A stretch of DNA of 64,000 bases from Gammaproteobacteria bacterium (GTDB lineage Bacteria > Pseudomonadota > Gammaproteobacteria > JAUZRS01), in assembly GCA_030949385.1 (NCBI GenBank), contig JAUZSP010000006.1:252121-316120 (forward strand), in the 5' to 3' direction. This document shows, in pieces, positions 1 to 9,332 of the stretch. Made by a program: the position numbers and the translations under genes. Within the stretch, counting starts at the first letter, position 1, and the number at the start of each line of letters is the position of its first letter. Under the pieces are notes generated by a model. The model searched no databases and was not told the DNA's origin. It saw only the letters and a list, made by a program, of their open reading frames with translations.

Positions 1-252
1 CCAAATCACTGTTATTTTAAATATCCACGAGAGGGTGCCAGCGGGGGCAGTCTGTGGGATTACGCCGCCACTGCCTGTCTGTTTCATGAAGTAGGTGCGG
101 TGGCATCAGACATTGAGGGGCAACCGCTGGAGCTGAATCGTTTGGCTACGACCTTTATGAACCATCGTGGGTTATTGTATGTTGGTGATGAGAGCGTGGC
201 TGAGCAGATTATGGGCTTGTATCGGCAAATCATAAACAGTGAGAAAGGTTGA
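1..252 (+). CDS. Inositol monophosphatase family protein (C-terminal part)
   Basis: The window opens inside this gene; 83 codons and the stop are visible in frame 1. The stretch GGSLWDYAATACLFHEVGA carries the W-D-x-A-A motif of the inositol monophosphatase/CysQ superfamily, where the Asp is a metal ligand at the active site. The family is Mg2+-dependent and removes phosphate from inositol phosphates, sugar phosphates or 3'-phosphoadenosine nucleotides; the fragment is too short to choose among these. Its stop overlaps the next start by one base (TGATG), so the two genes were probably translationally coupled. A 3'-phosphoadenosine phosphatase would fit with the sulfation genes further on, but that link is speculative. 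Confidence 0.75.
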   Translation, partial: PNHCYFKYPREGASGGSLWDYAATACLFHEVGAVASDIEGQPLELNRLATTFMNHRGLLYVGDESVAEQIMGLYRQIINSEKG

Positions 253-331
253 TGTCGCTCGAATCTATTGCAACGTTTTTTGTGATTGTTCTTGTGGCCA
301 CGGCAACACCGGGACCGACGATGCTTTCAAC
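252..331 (+). pseudogene. LysE/RhtB-family exporter, N-terminal remnant
   Basis: The ATG overlaps the preceding stop (TGATG). The first roughly 26 codons read as a hydrophobic N-terminus followed by ATPGPTMLS, the P-G-P signature that follows the first membrane helix in LysE/RhtB amino-acid exporters. After about position 330 the frame runs into sequence belonging to a transposase on the other strand and stops soon after. The remaining roughly 180 codons expected for this family are not found downstream of the element, so the gene was interrupted and then lost its 3' part. A protein of this length could not form a transporter. Confidence 0.65.
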
Positions 332-875
332 TCATCATAAACCAACTCGACTTTTTGACACGATCTGTCCAAACCCAACTTGTCAAAAAGTATGTTCATC
401 AAATGTTGGTTGAATTTCTTACGTCGCCACAAAGCAATGGAAATCACCGAAGATTCGGAACTGTTCTCCGAGCATCCAATGCGTACGCCGTTCGACTTTG
501 AAGATCAATACGGCAAATCAACGACAGTTCCAAACCGACCATCGCCTGACCCAAAGCGCCGTTATAAAACCAGCCCAATCCTGCCGTTTTCTGGCCGCTT
601 TTTTTCATAAAGCTGGCATCAATGGCGGCAATTTGATCGTTCTCTTGTGACAGCTCTTGTTGAAGCAGACCTCCGTTGAATTGAGCAAAATCAAACGAAC
701 GCCGAAACCAGCGTGACAGACGTTTTTCATGCAACGAACTGTAACGGCTTAAAGTACGGAAAGTAGCTTTGCCTTGAAAAACCATCAAAGCGGAAAACAG
801 AGCTGCAAGAAAAAGACGTTGCGGTTTTTTAATGCTGGACAGGGAGAGCAAAACAGATTCTACTACGAATTCCAC
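331..875 (-). pseudogene. IS4-like transposase, internally deleted and frameshifted
   Basis: Read on the minus strand, 875 down to 444 encodes an IS4-type N-terminal half: a region beginning near MEFVVESVLLSL, a basic stretch with RLSRWFRRSF, and the first catalytic Asp context AAIDASFMKKSGQKT. The reading then breaks near 445. A second frame (about 447 to 331) continues with WRRKKFNQHLMNILFDKLGLD, which resembles the C-terminal end of such transposases. The middle of a normal protein of about 400 residues, including the later catalytic Asp and Glu region, is missing, so it cannot be active. The element's 3' side abuts the truncated LysE-type gene. The family assignment is by motif recognition only. 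Confidence 0.6.
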
Positions 876-960
876 AGGCGGCCTTCTTTGATTGTCGCTT
901 TTAGAGAATCGTATTTTTTCAGAATCCGCTTGTAGTTCCTACCTTTTTCCCGCTAAAACT
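331..960. mobile_element. Decayed IS4-like insertion sequence
   Basis: The element is inferred from the transposase remnant and from the abrupt end of the LysE-type reading frame near 330. The far edge probably lies between about 900 and 980, past the transposase start, but I could not identify convincing terminal inverted repeats or a target-site duplication, so both ends are approximate. From about 960 to 1064 there is no gene; this stretch leads into the strong ribosome-binding site of the metallopeptidase. Confidence 0.45.
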
Positions 961-1064
961 GTCCGAAGTATTGGAAAATAAAGCAGGTATAAAATTGTTG
1001 TCTACACTGTTTGCTCTCTGGCGAAGAAGTTGCACCTCTCCTTTGAAAAATAGGAGGGGGTGGG

Positions 1065-4000
1065 ATGGATTACAAAGCGGGTTTGTTGTTGGGGTTGTTG
1101 CTGAGCTGTTCTCATCTACAGGCCATGCCGGAGGTATTGTCCATTGATGCCGCACCGTGGGCAGCGGAGTTGCTGGATTCAGCTGCCGTTTTACCCACCG
1201 CGCCGATCAATCAGCGCAGCAAACGCCCGATCAAGGTCAACCACACCCAACTTACCCAACAGTTGAGATCGGCACTCTTTCAACCTTCTGAGCCAAAAAT
1301 AACCCTATTGCAGCAGAGAAGTTTGGCGCGCTTGGCGCAGTTCAGTGGGGGGGTGAATCCGGCGCATTTTAATCCAGACAACGGCACGCCGACGGCGCTG
1401 CGTTTTTTACTGCCTGCGGCAAACAAAACCAACATAAGAAAAAAAGCCAGCGCAGAAACCGTGGCGCGGCGCTTTTTAAACGACTTTCGTGAGCTGTTAA
1501 AACTGTACCAGCCCGAGCAGGAGTTGCTGCTGCTGCGCAGCAGTACCGATGCGCTGGGCAATCGCCACCTGCATTTTCAACAGTTGCATCACGGTGTGCC
1601 GGTGTGGGGTAAGCAGTTGGTGGTGCATCTCGATGCACTGGACCGAGTGTTCTATTTTAACGGTCGTTATCAGCCCTCGTTTGTCACCGCACCCCGCCGC
1701 GTGCAACTCTCTGAGCAAGAGGTGAAAGAGCGTGTTTTGGCTGACCTGAGAATTGTTAAGGCGTGGCAGATTAAGCTTGAACAGGTGATTTACGGCGATA
1801 ACCCCCCCCGTCTGACTTATCGCGTGGATGTGAACCCCACGCTGGACAGTCGTTGGCTTTATTTTGTTGATGCCAGCAGCGGTGAGATTTTGCATCGTTT
1901 AAACAATCTACATGAGGCTGTGCAGCGCAGCAGCGGGGTTGATCTGTTGGGGCGAGCGCAGACCTTCAGCAGTTGGTCACAAGACGGTTTCTCTTACTTG
2001 ATTGATCCGCAGATCCCTCTCAATGATCTGCAACCCGCTGATGACCCGGTTCTCAATGGCCCGAAAAGCAAAGGCGATACCTTTATCTATGATGCTCAGC
2101 AGGGGGATGGCACACAGCTGGAATTTGTCACACAAAACGGGAGTTGGGATCCGGTGGCGGTCAGTGCGATGGTACACACACGGCAGGTGTACGACTATTT
2201 TTTGCAGCAGCACGGGCGGCAGAGCTTGGATGATGAAAATAAAAATTTGCTGGTGGCAATACATTTTGGTGATCGTAAAGACAACGCCTTTTGGAACGGC
2301 AGCATGATGGTCTACGGCGATGGCAATACTCTGTTTGAACCGTTGGCCAAGTGTCTGGATGTGGCGGCACACGAAATGACCCACGGGGTGATCGAAAGCT
2401 CGGCCAATTTGCGTTATGAAAATCAGAGCGGGGCGCTGAACGAATCCTTTGCCGATGTGTTTGCCGCGCTGGTGGATGATAAGGATTGGCTGATTGGTGA
2501 GGACTGCACGTTGGCAGCGCCAAATTACCTGCGCAGTTTGGCCGACCCCCATCTGGGGCGGTTGCGCCAACCGAGCAGCATGGAGGAGTACTTGAATCTG
2601 CCCAATACCCCAGAAGGCGACAACGGCGGGGTACACATCAACAGTGGTATTCCAAATCGTGCTGCGTATTTGATCGCTGAGGCTTTGGGTGGCGATGGGC
2701 GACGTGTGATGGGAGAGATCTATTATCACGCTTTGACTCGCTACTTGACCTCTTCGGCGCAGTTTATTGATGCCCGTCGGGCGTTGATTCAGGCGGCTGT
2801 GGATCTCTACGGCAGCGGTTCGGCTGAGGCGCAAGCGGTGGCTGAGGCGTGGGATCAGGTGGGGGTGTTGGAGGGCAGTTTGAGTTCGGCCAGCGACAAT
2901 CAGCCGCAAGCGGCTCCGCTGGTGGAGGGGGATCAGTTGATGGTCTATTTACGCCCCGAAGACGGCAGCCACGACGGCGGCGTTGATGAGAACTATTTTC
3001 TCTATCTGGATAATCTCAGTGATCCGGCAGCGGCATCGCAGAAGGTGAGTTTGCAGGCGGCCTTTTACAGCAAGGCGGCGCTGTTTACCGATCTGAGCGG
3101 CACTCATGTGTTGTTTGTGGGACAGGATCTGAACCTGTATCGCAGTGATCTGAGTCTGCCGCTTTTTTCGCGCACACGGCGTTTGACCACCGAGGGCAAC
3201 CTCTGGAGTGTGGCGGTCTCGCCTGATGGCCAGTCGATTGCCTACACCACGGCGGCGCTGGATGACAATCGAATTCATCTGCTCTCTTATGCAGGCGGTG
3301 ATGTTGAACAGCGCAGTTTTGCCATTCCACTGCCCAATTATCAGCAGGGTGGCGACAGCTCTTTGGGTTTGGTGCGCTACGCCGATTCGCTCAGTTTTGA
3401 TTACAGTGGCAGCACTCTGCTGTTTGATATGAAGGTCTGTGTGCCGCAGCCGCAGCGCCCCTGTTTGGTGGAGAACGACGGTTCCGGTTACAACTACTGG
3501 TCGATTGGTTTTCTCGATCTGGCACGCTCAACGGCGGAAGTACCGCTGTTTCGGTTTCCCTTTGCTAGCCAAAATCCGTCGATCAGCTTGGGTTATCCGG
3601 TGTTTGCTGCCAACAGCACTTCGGTGATGGCGCTGGATTTGATTGAGCGGGATGCCAATGGGGTGCGTTCGCGGGTGGTGACCATTGATTTTGAAGGGCA
3701 ACGCATCAATACGGTTTATGACTATGTGCGTTTTGGCCGTGATGAGCCTTTTTGGGGGGTGCCGAGTTTTTGGGGTGACGACCTCTCTTTGACTGTGCAG
3801 CAGCCTTTGAACAGTGCAGCAGAGGTCTCTGTTTGCCAAGTGCCTTTGGGTACGGAGAGCAGTGCTTGGGAGGGCGTGACCAGTGGGGTAACGTCGTTGA
3901 ATTCCGCTGCGGTGGCCATGCCGATCATGCATCGTGCTGGGATGCGAGATTTGTCGGCGCGTTTGCAGGCCAGTTCGATGTTGTTGGATTTTGGCGAGGT

Positions 4001-4409
4001 GGCGCTGGGGGCGTTGAAAACACGCTTGGTGACTTTGCACAATGGCGGCAATCGCCCTTTGGATGTGATCTCCATTGAGTTGGATGACGATAATTTTCGC
4101 CATAACGGCAGCAATCTGCGTTTGCAGATTGGCGGCAGTGTCACCTTGGCGATCAATTTTGTGCCGCGCAGCTCGGGGGTGAAAACCTCAACTTTGCGTT
4201 TTATGACCACGGGAGAGCCGTCGGTTCTGTCGGTCTCTTTGAGTGGCAATGTGGTAGCGGTTGAGGGACAGGGAGGGGTCAGTGGTTTTGTGCTATTTGG
4301 CCTCTTATTGATATGGGGGCTTTCTTTGGCTAGACAAGTTGGGCGTGTGCAACGACAATGGGCGCGTTTTGGGAACAGTGGGAAGGGATGTGATTCCAGC
4401 AGAGATTAA
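1065..4409 (+). CDS. Secreted M4 (thermolysin-like) metallopeptidase with beta-propeller and ASH-type C-terminus
   Basis: A 1114-residue exported zinc protease. Residues 1-20 are a signal peptide (cleavage near LQA). Residues about 70-290 look like the FTP/PepSY propeptide of M4 enzymes. The catalytic domain has H436-E437-M-T-H440, the third zinc ligand E460 in ALNESFAD, and the catalytic His524 in GGVHINSG. Residues about 600-940 contain propeller-like repeats such as VSPDGQSIAYTT. Residues about 965-1070 resemble a choice-of-anchor D/ASH immunoglobulin-like domain. The end is Gly-rich, then a membrane helix, then basic residues, reminiscent of GlyGly-CTERM sorting tails. The start is supported by AGGAGG just upstream. 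Most M4 enzymes are about half this length; the extra modules suggest a cell-surface or large-substrate role. Confidence 0.85.
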   Translation: MDYKAGLLLGLLLSCSHLQAMPEVLSIDAAPWAAELLDSAAVLPTAPINQRSKRPIKVNHTQLTQQLRSALFQPSEPKITLLQQRSLARLAQFSGGVNPAHFNPDNGTPTALRFLLPAANKTNIRKKASAETVARRFLNDFRELLKLYQPEQELLLLRSSTDALGNRHLHFQQLHHGVPVWGKQLVVHLDALDRVFYFNGRYQPSFVTAPRRVQLSEQEVKERVLADLRIVKAWQIKLEQVIYGDNPPRLTYRVDVNPTLDSRWLYFVDASSGEILHRLNNLHEAVQRSSGVDLLGRAQTFSSWSQDGFSYLIDPQIPLNDLQPADDPVLNGPKSKGDTFIYDAQQGDGTQLEFVTQNGSWDPVAVSAMVHTRQVYDYFLQQHGRQSLDDENKNLLVAIHFGDRKDNAFWNGSMMVYGDGNTLFEPLAKCLDVAAHEMTHGVIESSANLRYENQSGALNESFADVFAALVDDKDWLIGEDCTLAAPNYLRSLADPHLGRLRQPSSMEEYLNLPNTPEGDNGGVHINSGIPNRAAYLIAEALGGDGRRVMGEIYYHALTRYLTSSAQFIDARRALIQAAVDLYGSGSAEAQAVAEAWDQVGVLEGSLSSASDNQPQAAPLVEGDQLMVYLRPEDGSHDGGVDENYFLYLDNLSDPAAASQKVSLQAAFYSKAALFTDLSGTHVLFVGQDLNLYRSDLSLPLFSRTRRLTTEGNLWSVAVSPDGQSIAYTTAALDDNRIHLLSYAGGDVEQRSFAIPLPNYQQGGDSSLGLVRYADSLSFDYSGSTLLFDMKVCVPQPQRPCLVENDGSGYNYWSIGFLDLARSTAEVPLFRFPFASQNPSISLGYPVFAANSTSVMALDLIERDANGVRSRVVTIDFEGQRINTVYDYVRFGRDEPFWGVPSFWGDDLSLTVQQPLNSAAEVSVCQVPLGTESSAWEGVTSGVTSLNSAAVAMPIMHRAGMRDLSARLQASSMLLDFGEVALGALKTRLVTLHNGGNRPLDVISIELDDDNFRHNGSNLRLQIGGSVTLAINFVPRSSGVKTSTLRFMTTGEPSVLSVSLSGNVVAVEGQGGVSGFVLFGLLLIWGLSLARQVGRVQRQWARFGNSGKGCDSSRD

Positions 4410-5088
4410 AAAAATAGAGGCGGAGTTTAAGCAGCTACAGCAACGCTTGTTGCTTGAGCAGCCGGGTATTGCCGTCGAAGCACAGAAACTGTGGGATCGT
4501 TGGGCAGAGATGTCAGCGCAATTGCCTGCCGTGCCGCGTGCAGCGGATTCGGTGCAGGTGAGCGAACAAGGCGCAGCAATGTTGTTGCTGCTGGGTGAGC
4601 TTTCGTTGTTGCTGGAAAAACGCGGCTTGCAGATGTTTGCTGAGGCGTTTGAGGATCTCTGCTTTCCGTTGGCGCTGTGGCTGGTGAACGCCGGTGCGGA
4701 GCTGCATGAATTGCAGGGGGTGGTGAATGCGTTGGCGCGCTTGGCCAACAGCGTCAGTGATGAGCGAGTGCTGGCGGGTCTGTCGGCCTCCATTGGAGCC
4801 TTGATCCAGCAGGTGACGGCGACGGTCAGCCACGATATGGACAACGCCAATCCGAATCGACCTTGGCGTTTGCTGCTGTTGAATCGGGCTATTATCGCCA
4901 CCCGCAGCCACGATCCGGCTCTGATGAAGGCGGCGTTTGATGCTTTAGTGCATCATTTGCCACTGGATGCGCCGTCGTTTTTCAGCGAGGGGATGCAACA
5001 GATGGTGGCACTGAATTACCCCGAGCGGGTGCGTAAGGTGATGAGTCACTACCACCAGCTTTTTTCTCAGCAGCAGCGTCTGCATTGA
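4390..5088 (+). CDS. Unknown helical protein
   Basis: I do not recognise a family. From the GTG at 4390 the product is 232 residues; ATG 4339 in the same frame is an alternative but would overlap the peptidase gene more deeply. GGAAGGG lies just before the GTG, though the spacing is short. The protein is Leu/Ala/Gln-rich with no signal peptide and no long membrane segment, and looks all-helical: an N-terminal amphipathic stretch (EAEFKQLQQRLLLEQ) suggests a short coiled coil, and the middle resembles helical-repeat proteins. It precedes the DUF971-MoaD gene by 39 bases, so they may be co-transcribed. No function is proposed. Confidence 0.55.
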   Translation: MIPAEIKKIEAEFKQLQQRLLLEQPGIAVEAQKLWDRWAEMSAQLPAVPRAADSVQVSEQGAAMLLLLGELSLLLEKRGLQMFAEAFEDLCFPLALWLVNAGAELHELQGVVNALARLANSVSDERVLAGLSASIGALIQQVTATVSHDMDNANPNRPWRLLLLNRAIIATRSHDPALMKAAFDALVHHLPLDAPSFFSEGMQQMVALNYPERVRKVMSHYHQLFSQQQRLH

Positions 5089-5127
5089 GACTTTTCTTAT
5101 TAAATTGAGTGTTTTAGGTTTTTAGTT

Positions 5128-5751
5128 ATGGCAAATGAAAAATTTTCCCACACCCCCACGGAATTGAAGCTGCATCGGCAGCAGAAAATGCTGGAGGTCA
5201 GTTTTGACGACGACAGCCACTTTGAGCTTTCCTGTGAGTATTTGCGGGTTTTTTCACCCTCCGCTGAAGTGCGCATTATCTTGGGACGGGGCGAGGTGGT
5301 GTTGGGTAAAGAAGATGTGAACATTGAGCGCATCGAACCCGTAGGTGGTTACGCGGTGCAGCTCCATTTTGATGATGGCCACCATACGGGCATCTACTCT
5401 TGGAAGACCTTGTATGAGCTGGGAGAGAAGCAGAGCAAAAATTGGCTGCAATACAAAGTGACTCGTTTGGAAATGCAACAGGCCAAACCGGAAAGTGGCC
5501 TGAAAACCTTGAATATGCTCTATTTTGTTGATTTTGCGACCAAGTTTCGTCGTGAGTCGGAAGAGATCAAGGTGCCTGAAAAGGTCAATACGGTGCAATT
5601 GCTGCTGACCCATCTGTGCAAACGCGGCAAGGTGTGGCAGGAGTGTTTGGGCAAAGGTCTGGTGAAGGTGACGGTCAATCGGCAGTTTGCCAACCCTGAA
5701 ACCACGATCAAAAGCGGCGATGAGATCGCGCTGGTACCTGCGCCAGTGTGA
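5128..5751 (+). CDS. DUF971 domain fused to a MoaD/ThiS-like domain
   Basis: 207 residues. About 10-115 form a DUF971 domain, related to the small N-terminal domain of gamma-butyrobetaine hydroxylase, with the typical GGYAVQLHFDDGHHTGIYSW core. Residues about 127-207 resemble MoaD: a strand with LYFVDFATKF, the helix VQLLLTHLCKRG, and VTVNRQFANP...SGDEIALVPAPV, matching MoaD's N-x-x-x ... DGDEVAFFPPV end. MoaD and ThiS normally end in Gly-Gly, which is adenylated and thiocarboxylated; this protein stops at PAPV, so it cannot carry sulfur that way. Stand-alone DUF971 proteins are about 110-130 residues. The domain may have a binding or regulatory role in molybdopterin or Fe-S metabolism, but that is only a guess. 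Confidence 0.75.
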   Translation: MANEKFSHTPTELKLHRQQKMLEVSFDDDSHFELSCEYLRVFSPSAEVRIILGRGEVVLGKEDVNIERIEPVGGYAVQLHFDDGHHTGIYSWKTLYELGEKQSKNWLQYKVTRLEMQQAKPESGLKTLNMLYFVDFATKFRRESEEIKVPEKVNTVQLLLTHLCKRGKVWQECLGKGLVKVTVNRQFANPETTIKSGDEIALVPAPV

Positions 5752-5758
5752 TAATTTT

Positions 5759-5799
5759 GCAGTCAGCACTACCCAGTGGTGGGCTGAAACTGCTAATAT
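5759..5799 (+). promoter_or_regulatory. Candidate extended -10 promoter of ssb within an imperfect palindrome
   Basis: TGC-TAATAT at 5791-5799 fits an extended -10 element (TGn followed by a -10 hexamer), 45 bases before the ssb ATG. No good -35 is visible. Directly upstream, 5759-5793 is an imperfect inverted repeat: GCAGT pairs with ACTGC and CCCA pairs with TGGG around a short loop. It could be the terminator of the upstream gene or an operator. The call is by eye only. Confidence 0.3.
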
Positions 5800-5843
5800 A
5801 CGGCGCTGCGCCGAGGGGTGCGTTTTTCTATAAGGGGTGAGTG

Positions 5844-6374
5844 ATGGCACGAGGCATTAACAAAGTCATTTTGGTGGGCAATTTGGGCAACGATCCCGAA
5901 GTCAAATACATGCCCAGCGGCAGCGCAGTGGCCAACATTACTCTGGCCACCTCTCGCTCTTGGAAAGACAAACAGACCGGTCAGCAACAGGAAGAGACTG
6001 AGTGGCATCGGGTTAGCTTTTTTGGTCGGTTGGCGGAAGTGGTGGGCGAATACCTGAAAAAAGGCTCGCAGGTCTACATCGAAGGCCGTCTGCGTACCCG
6101 CAAATGGCAGGATAAAGCCACCGGTGCGGATCGTTACAGCACTGAAATCGTTGCCAATGAGATGCAGATGTTGGGCGGTCGCACAGGCGGCAGTGCTGAA
6201 TACCAAGCCCCACAACAGCAGTACGCACCAAGACAGCCACAACAAGCGCCGCAACAGCAGGGAATGCAACAGCAACAAGCGCCGCAACAGCAGCAGCAAC
6301 CTGCGCAGCAGTCGGGTTACGTTGCTCCCAGCGGCGGCATGGATGGCGATTTTGATGACGACATCCCGTTTTAA
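5844..6374 (+). CDS. ssb: Single-stranded DNA-binding protein SSB
   Basis: 176 residues. Binds single-stranded DNA during replication, recombination and repair, usually as a tetramer. The N-terminal OB-fold (about 1-110) starts [15 protein letters not shown] and contains [13 protein letters not shown] and [13 protein letters not shown], standard SSB blocks. Residues about 120-165 are a Gln/Pro-rich flexible linker, and the C-terminus is DFDDDIPF, the acidic tip that recruits partner proteins. An in-frame GTG lies one codon earlier, but AAGGGG at 5832-5837 is better spaced for the ATG at 5844. A strong terminator follows, so ssb probably forms its own transcription unit. Confidence 0.97.
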   Translation: MARGINKVILVGNLGNDPEVKYMPSGSAVANITLATSRSWKDKQTGQQQEETEWHRVSFFGRLAEVVGEYLKKGSQVYIEGRLRTRKWQDKATGADRYSTEIVANEMQMLGGRTGGSAEYQAPQQQYAPRQPQQAPQQQGMQQQQAPQQQQQPAQQSGYVAPSGGMDGDFDDDIPF

Positions 6375-6404
6375 GTGATGGTTTGAGTACGCTGTTTTAT
6401 GAGC

Positions 6405-6433
6405 AAAAAACCCACCGCGTCGTGGGTTTTTTT
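6405..6433 (+). terminator. Rho-independent terminator after ssb
   Basis: AAAAAACCCAC and GTGGGTTTTTTT form an A-flanked stem around CGCGTC, followed by a T run. It lies 30 bases after the ssb stop and separates ssb from the polysaccharide locus. The A tract on the left arm would also allow some termination from the other strand. Confidence 0.85.
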
Positions 6434-6465
6434 CTGTCGATGATTTCTTTTCTCTTTTGGTCTGA

Positions 6466-7482
<1,017 letters not shown>

Positions 7483-7497
7483 CCGAGTTACTCAATT

Positions 7498-8646
7498 ATG
7501 ATCCCTTACGGTCGGCAAGAAATTTTGGCAGAAGACATTGAGGCGGTGGTTGCGGTGTTGCAGTCGGACTTCATCACTCAAGGGCCGGCGGTGGTGCAGT
7601 TTGAGCAGGCCTTGGCCAAGGAGGTGGGCGCCGCGCAGGCGGTGGCCTTTAACAGCGCCACCTCGGCGCTGCATGTGGCCTGTTTGGCACTGGGTTTGGG
7701 TGCGGGGGATTGGCTCTGGACGGTGCCGAACACCTTTGTCGCCTCGGCCAATTGTGCTTTCTACTGTGGCGCTCAGGTGGACTTTGTTGATATTGATCCT
7801 CGTTCGTACAATATGTGCGTCGATGCCTTGGCGGAAAAACTGCGCTGGGCGGAAGGTGCGGGAAAATTGCCCAAGGTGGTGATTCCGGTGCATTTTGCCG
7901 GTCAATCCTGTCAGATGTCTGAGATCAAGGCGCTGGCAGATCAGTACGGGTTTTGCCTGATCGAAGACGCTTCACATGCCATTGGTGGGCGTTATTTGGA
8001 TCAGCCCATTGGTGCGTGTCAATACGCGGACATCACTGTGTTTAGTTTTCATCCGGTGAAAATCATCACCACCGCTGAGGGCGGAGTGGCAACCTGCAAG
8101 AGTAAACAACTGGCCGCTACTCTGGCGCGTTTGCGCAGCCACGGCGTGACTCGTGATCCGAGTGTGATCTCCGCTCAGGATGAGGGCGGTTGGTATTATG
8201 AGCAGATCGAATTGGGCTTTAATTACCGCATGAGCGATCTGCATGCGGCCTTGGGTGTCAGTCAATTGCAGCGTTTATCGGCTTACATTGAGCGCCGCGA
8301 TGAGGTTAAGCAGCGTTACGATGCGCTGCTGTCTGACCTGCCTTTGACCGTGCCGTGGCAGCACCCTGATAGCCATTCGGCGCTGCACCTCTATCCGATT
8401 CAACTGCATGATCCTGCCGAGCGACGGCGGGTGTTTGATGACTTACGACAAGCCGGTATTGGGGTGAATGTGCATTACATCCCCGTGCACACGCAGCCTT
8501 TTTATCAAAAAAGGGGCTTTGCTTGGGGCGATTTTCCGCAAGCAGAAGCCTATTATCAGGGGGCGATTTCTTTACCGATGTTCCCCACTTTGAGCGAGGC
8601 GCAACAGGATGAGGTGGTGGTGGCGCTGCAAAAGGCGTTGACGTGA
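7498..8646 (+). CDS. pseC: UDP-4-amino-4,6-dideoxy-L-altrosamine transaminase, PseC
   Basis: 382 residues, DegT/DnrJ/EryC1/StrS family, PLP-dependent. It aminates C4 of the PseB product with glutamate as donor. Visible family marks: N-terminal YGRQEILAEDIEAV, NSATSALHVACLALG (PLP phosphate site), IEDASHAIGG, and FSFHPVKIITTAEGG, whose Lys forms the Schiff base. It starts 15 bases after pseB and its stop overlaps the pseF start, consistent with an operon. Confidence 0.95.
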   Translation: MIPYGRQEILAEDIEAVVAVLQSDFITQGPAVVQFEQALAKEVGAAQAVAFNSATSALHVACLALGLGAGDWLWTVPNTFVASANCAFYCGAQVDFVDIDPRSYNMCVDALAEKLRWAEGAGKLPKVVIPVHFAGQSCQMSEIKALADQYGFCLIEDASHAIGGRYLDQPIGACQYADITVFSFHPVKIITTAEGGVATCKSKQLAATLARLRSHGVTRDPSVISAQDEGGWYYEQIELGFNYRMSDLHAALGVSQLQRLSAYIERRDEVKQRYDALLSDLPLTVPWQHPDSHSALHLYPIQLHDPAERRRVFDDLRQAGIGVNVHYIPVHTQPFYQKRGFAWGDFPQAEAYYQGAISLPMFPTLSEAQQDEVVVALQKALT

Positions 8647-9332
8647 CGGTCTGTGTGATTCCCGCTCGGGGTGGCAGCAAACGCATTGCTCGGAAAAATC
8701 TGCGCGAGTTTTGTGGCAAACCGATGCTGGTGTGGTCTATTGAAGCGGCGCTAGAGAGCGGTTGTTTTGCGGCGGTGATGCTTTCCACGGAAGATGAAGA
8801 GATTGCTGAGCTTGCTCGTGCGCACGGCGCAGAGGTGCCTTTTGTGCGTCCCGCTGAGTTGGCGGACGATTACGCAACTACGGGAGCGGTGATGGCACAC
8901 GCGGTGGCGTGGTTGGCGGAAAAGAGCCGTGAGGCGCAGGAGGCCTGCTGCCTTTATGCCACCGCGCCGTTTGTGCAAGCGCAGGATCTGCGCGACGGTT
9001 TGCAGCGTTTGCGTGAATCGCAGGCAGAGTATGTTTTTAGCGTCACCGATTACGCCTTTCCCATTCAGCGCGCTTTGCGTTTGCAGGCCGACGGTTCGGT
9101 GGCGATGTTTCAGCCTGAGCAGTTTCAAACACGTTCACAGGATTTGGAGCAGGCGTACCACGATGCGGGGCAGTTTTATTGGGGCAAAAGCGCAGCGTGG
9201 CTGAGTGCAAAGCCGGTGTTTGAATCGGCCTTACCGCTGATTTTGCCCTCTCATCGAGTACAGGACATCGACACGGAAGAGGATTGGCGGCGGGCGGAGT
9301 GGCTGTTTAAAGCGATGTTGGCCAGCCGATGA
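8643..9332 (+). CDS. pseF: Pseudaminic acid cytidylyltransferase, PseF
   Basis: 229 residues with a GTG start overlapping the pseC stop. Activates pseudaminic acid with CTP to CMP-pseudaminic acid, the donor for glycosyltransfer. The N-terminus VIPARGGSKRIARKNLREF is the nucleotide-binding loop of the CMP-sialic acid/CMP-Kdo synthetase family; later SVTDYAFPIQRAL and the C-terminal VQDIDTEEDWRRAEW match PseF enzymes. Its place between pseC and pseG supports PseF rather than NeuA. Confidence 0.93.
   Translation: MTVCVIPARGGSKRIARKNLREFCGKPMLVWSIEAALESGCFAAVMLSTEDEEIAELARAHGAEVPFVRPAELADDYATTGAVMAHAVAWLAEKSREAQEACCLYATAPFVQAQDLRDGLQRLRESQAEYVFSVTDYAFPIQRALRLQADGSVAMFQPEQFQTRSQDLEQAYHDAGQFYWGKSAAWLSAKPVFESALPLILPSHRVQDIDTEEDWRRAEWLFKAMLASR

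Noticed and set aside
1977-2909. Long minus-strand open frame (310 codons) inside the metallopeptidase gene
   Set aside because: It lacks family motifs, is rich in His, Arg and Gln as expected of antisense frames, and the plus-strand gene has clear zinc-site residues.
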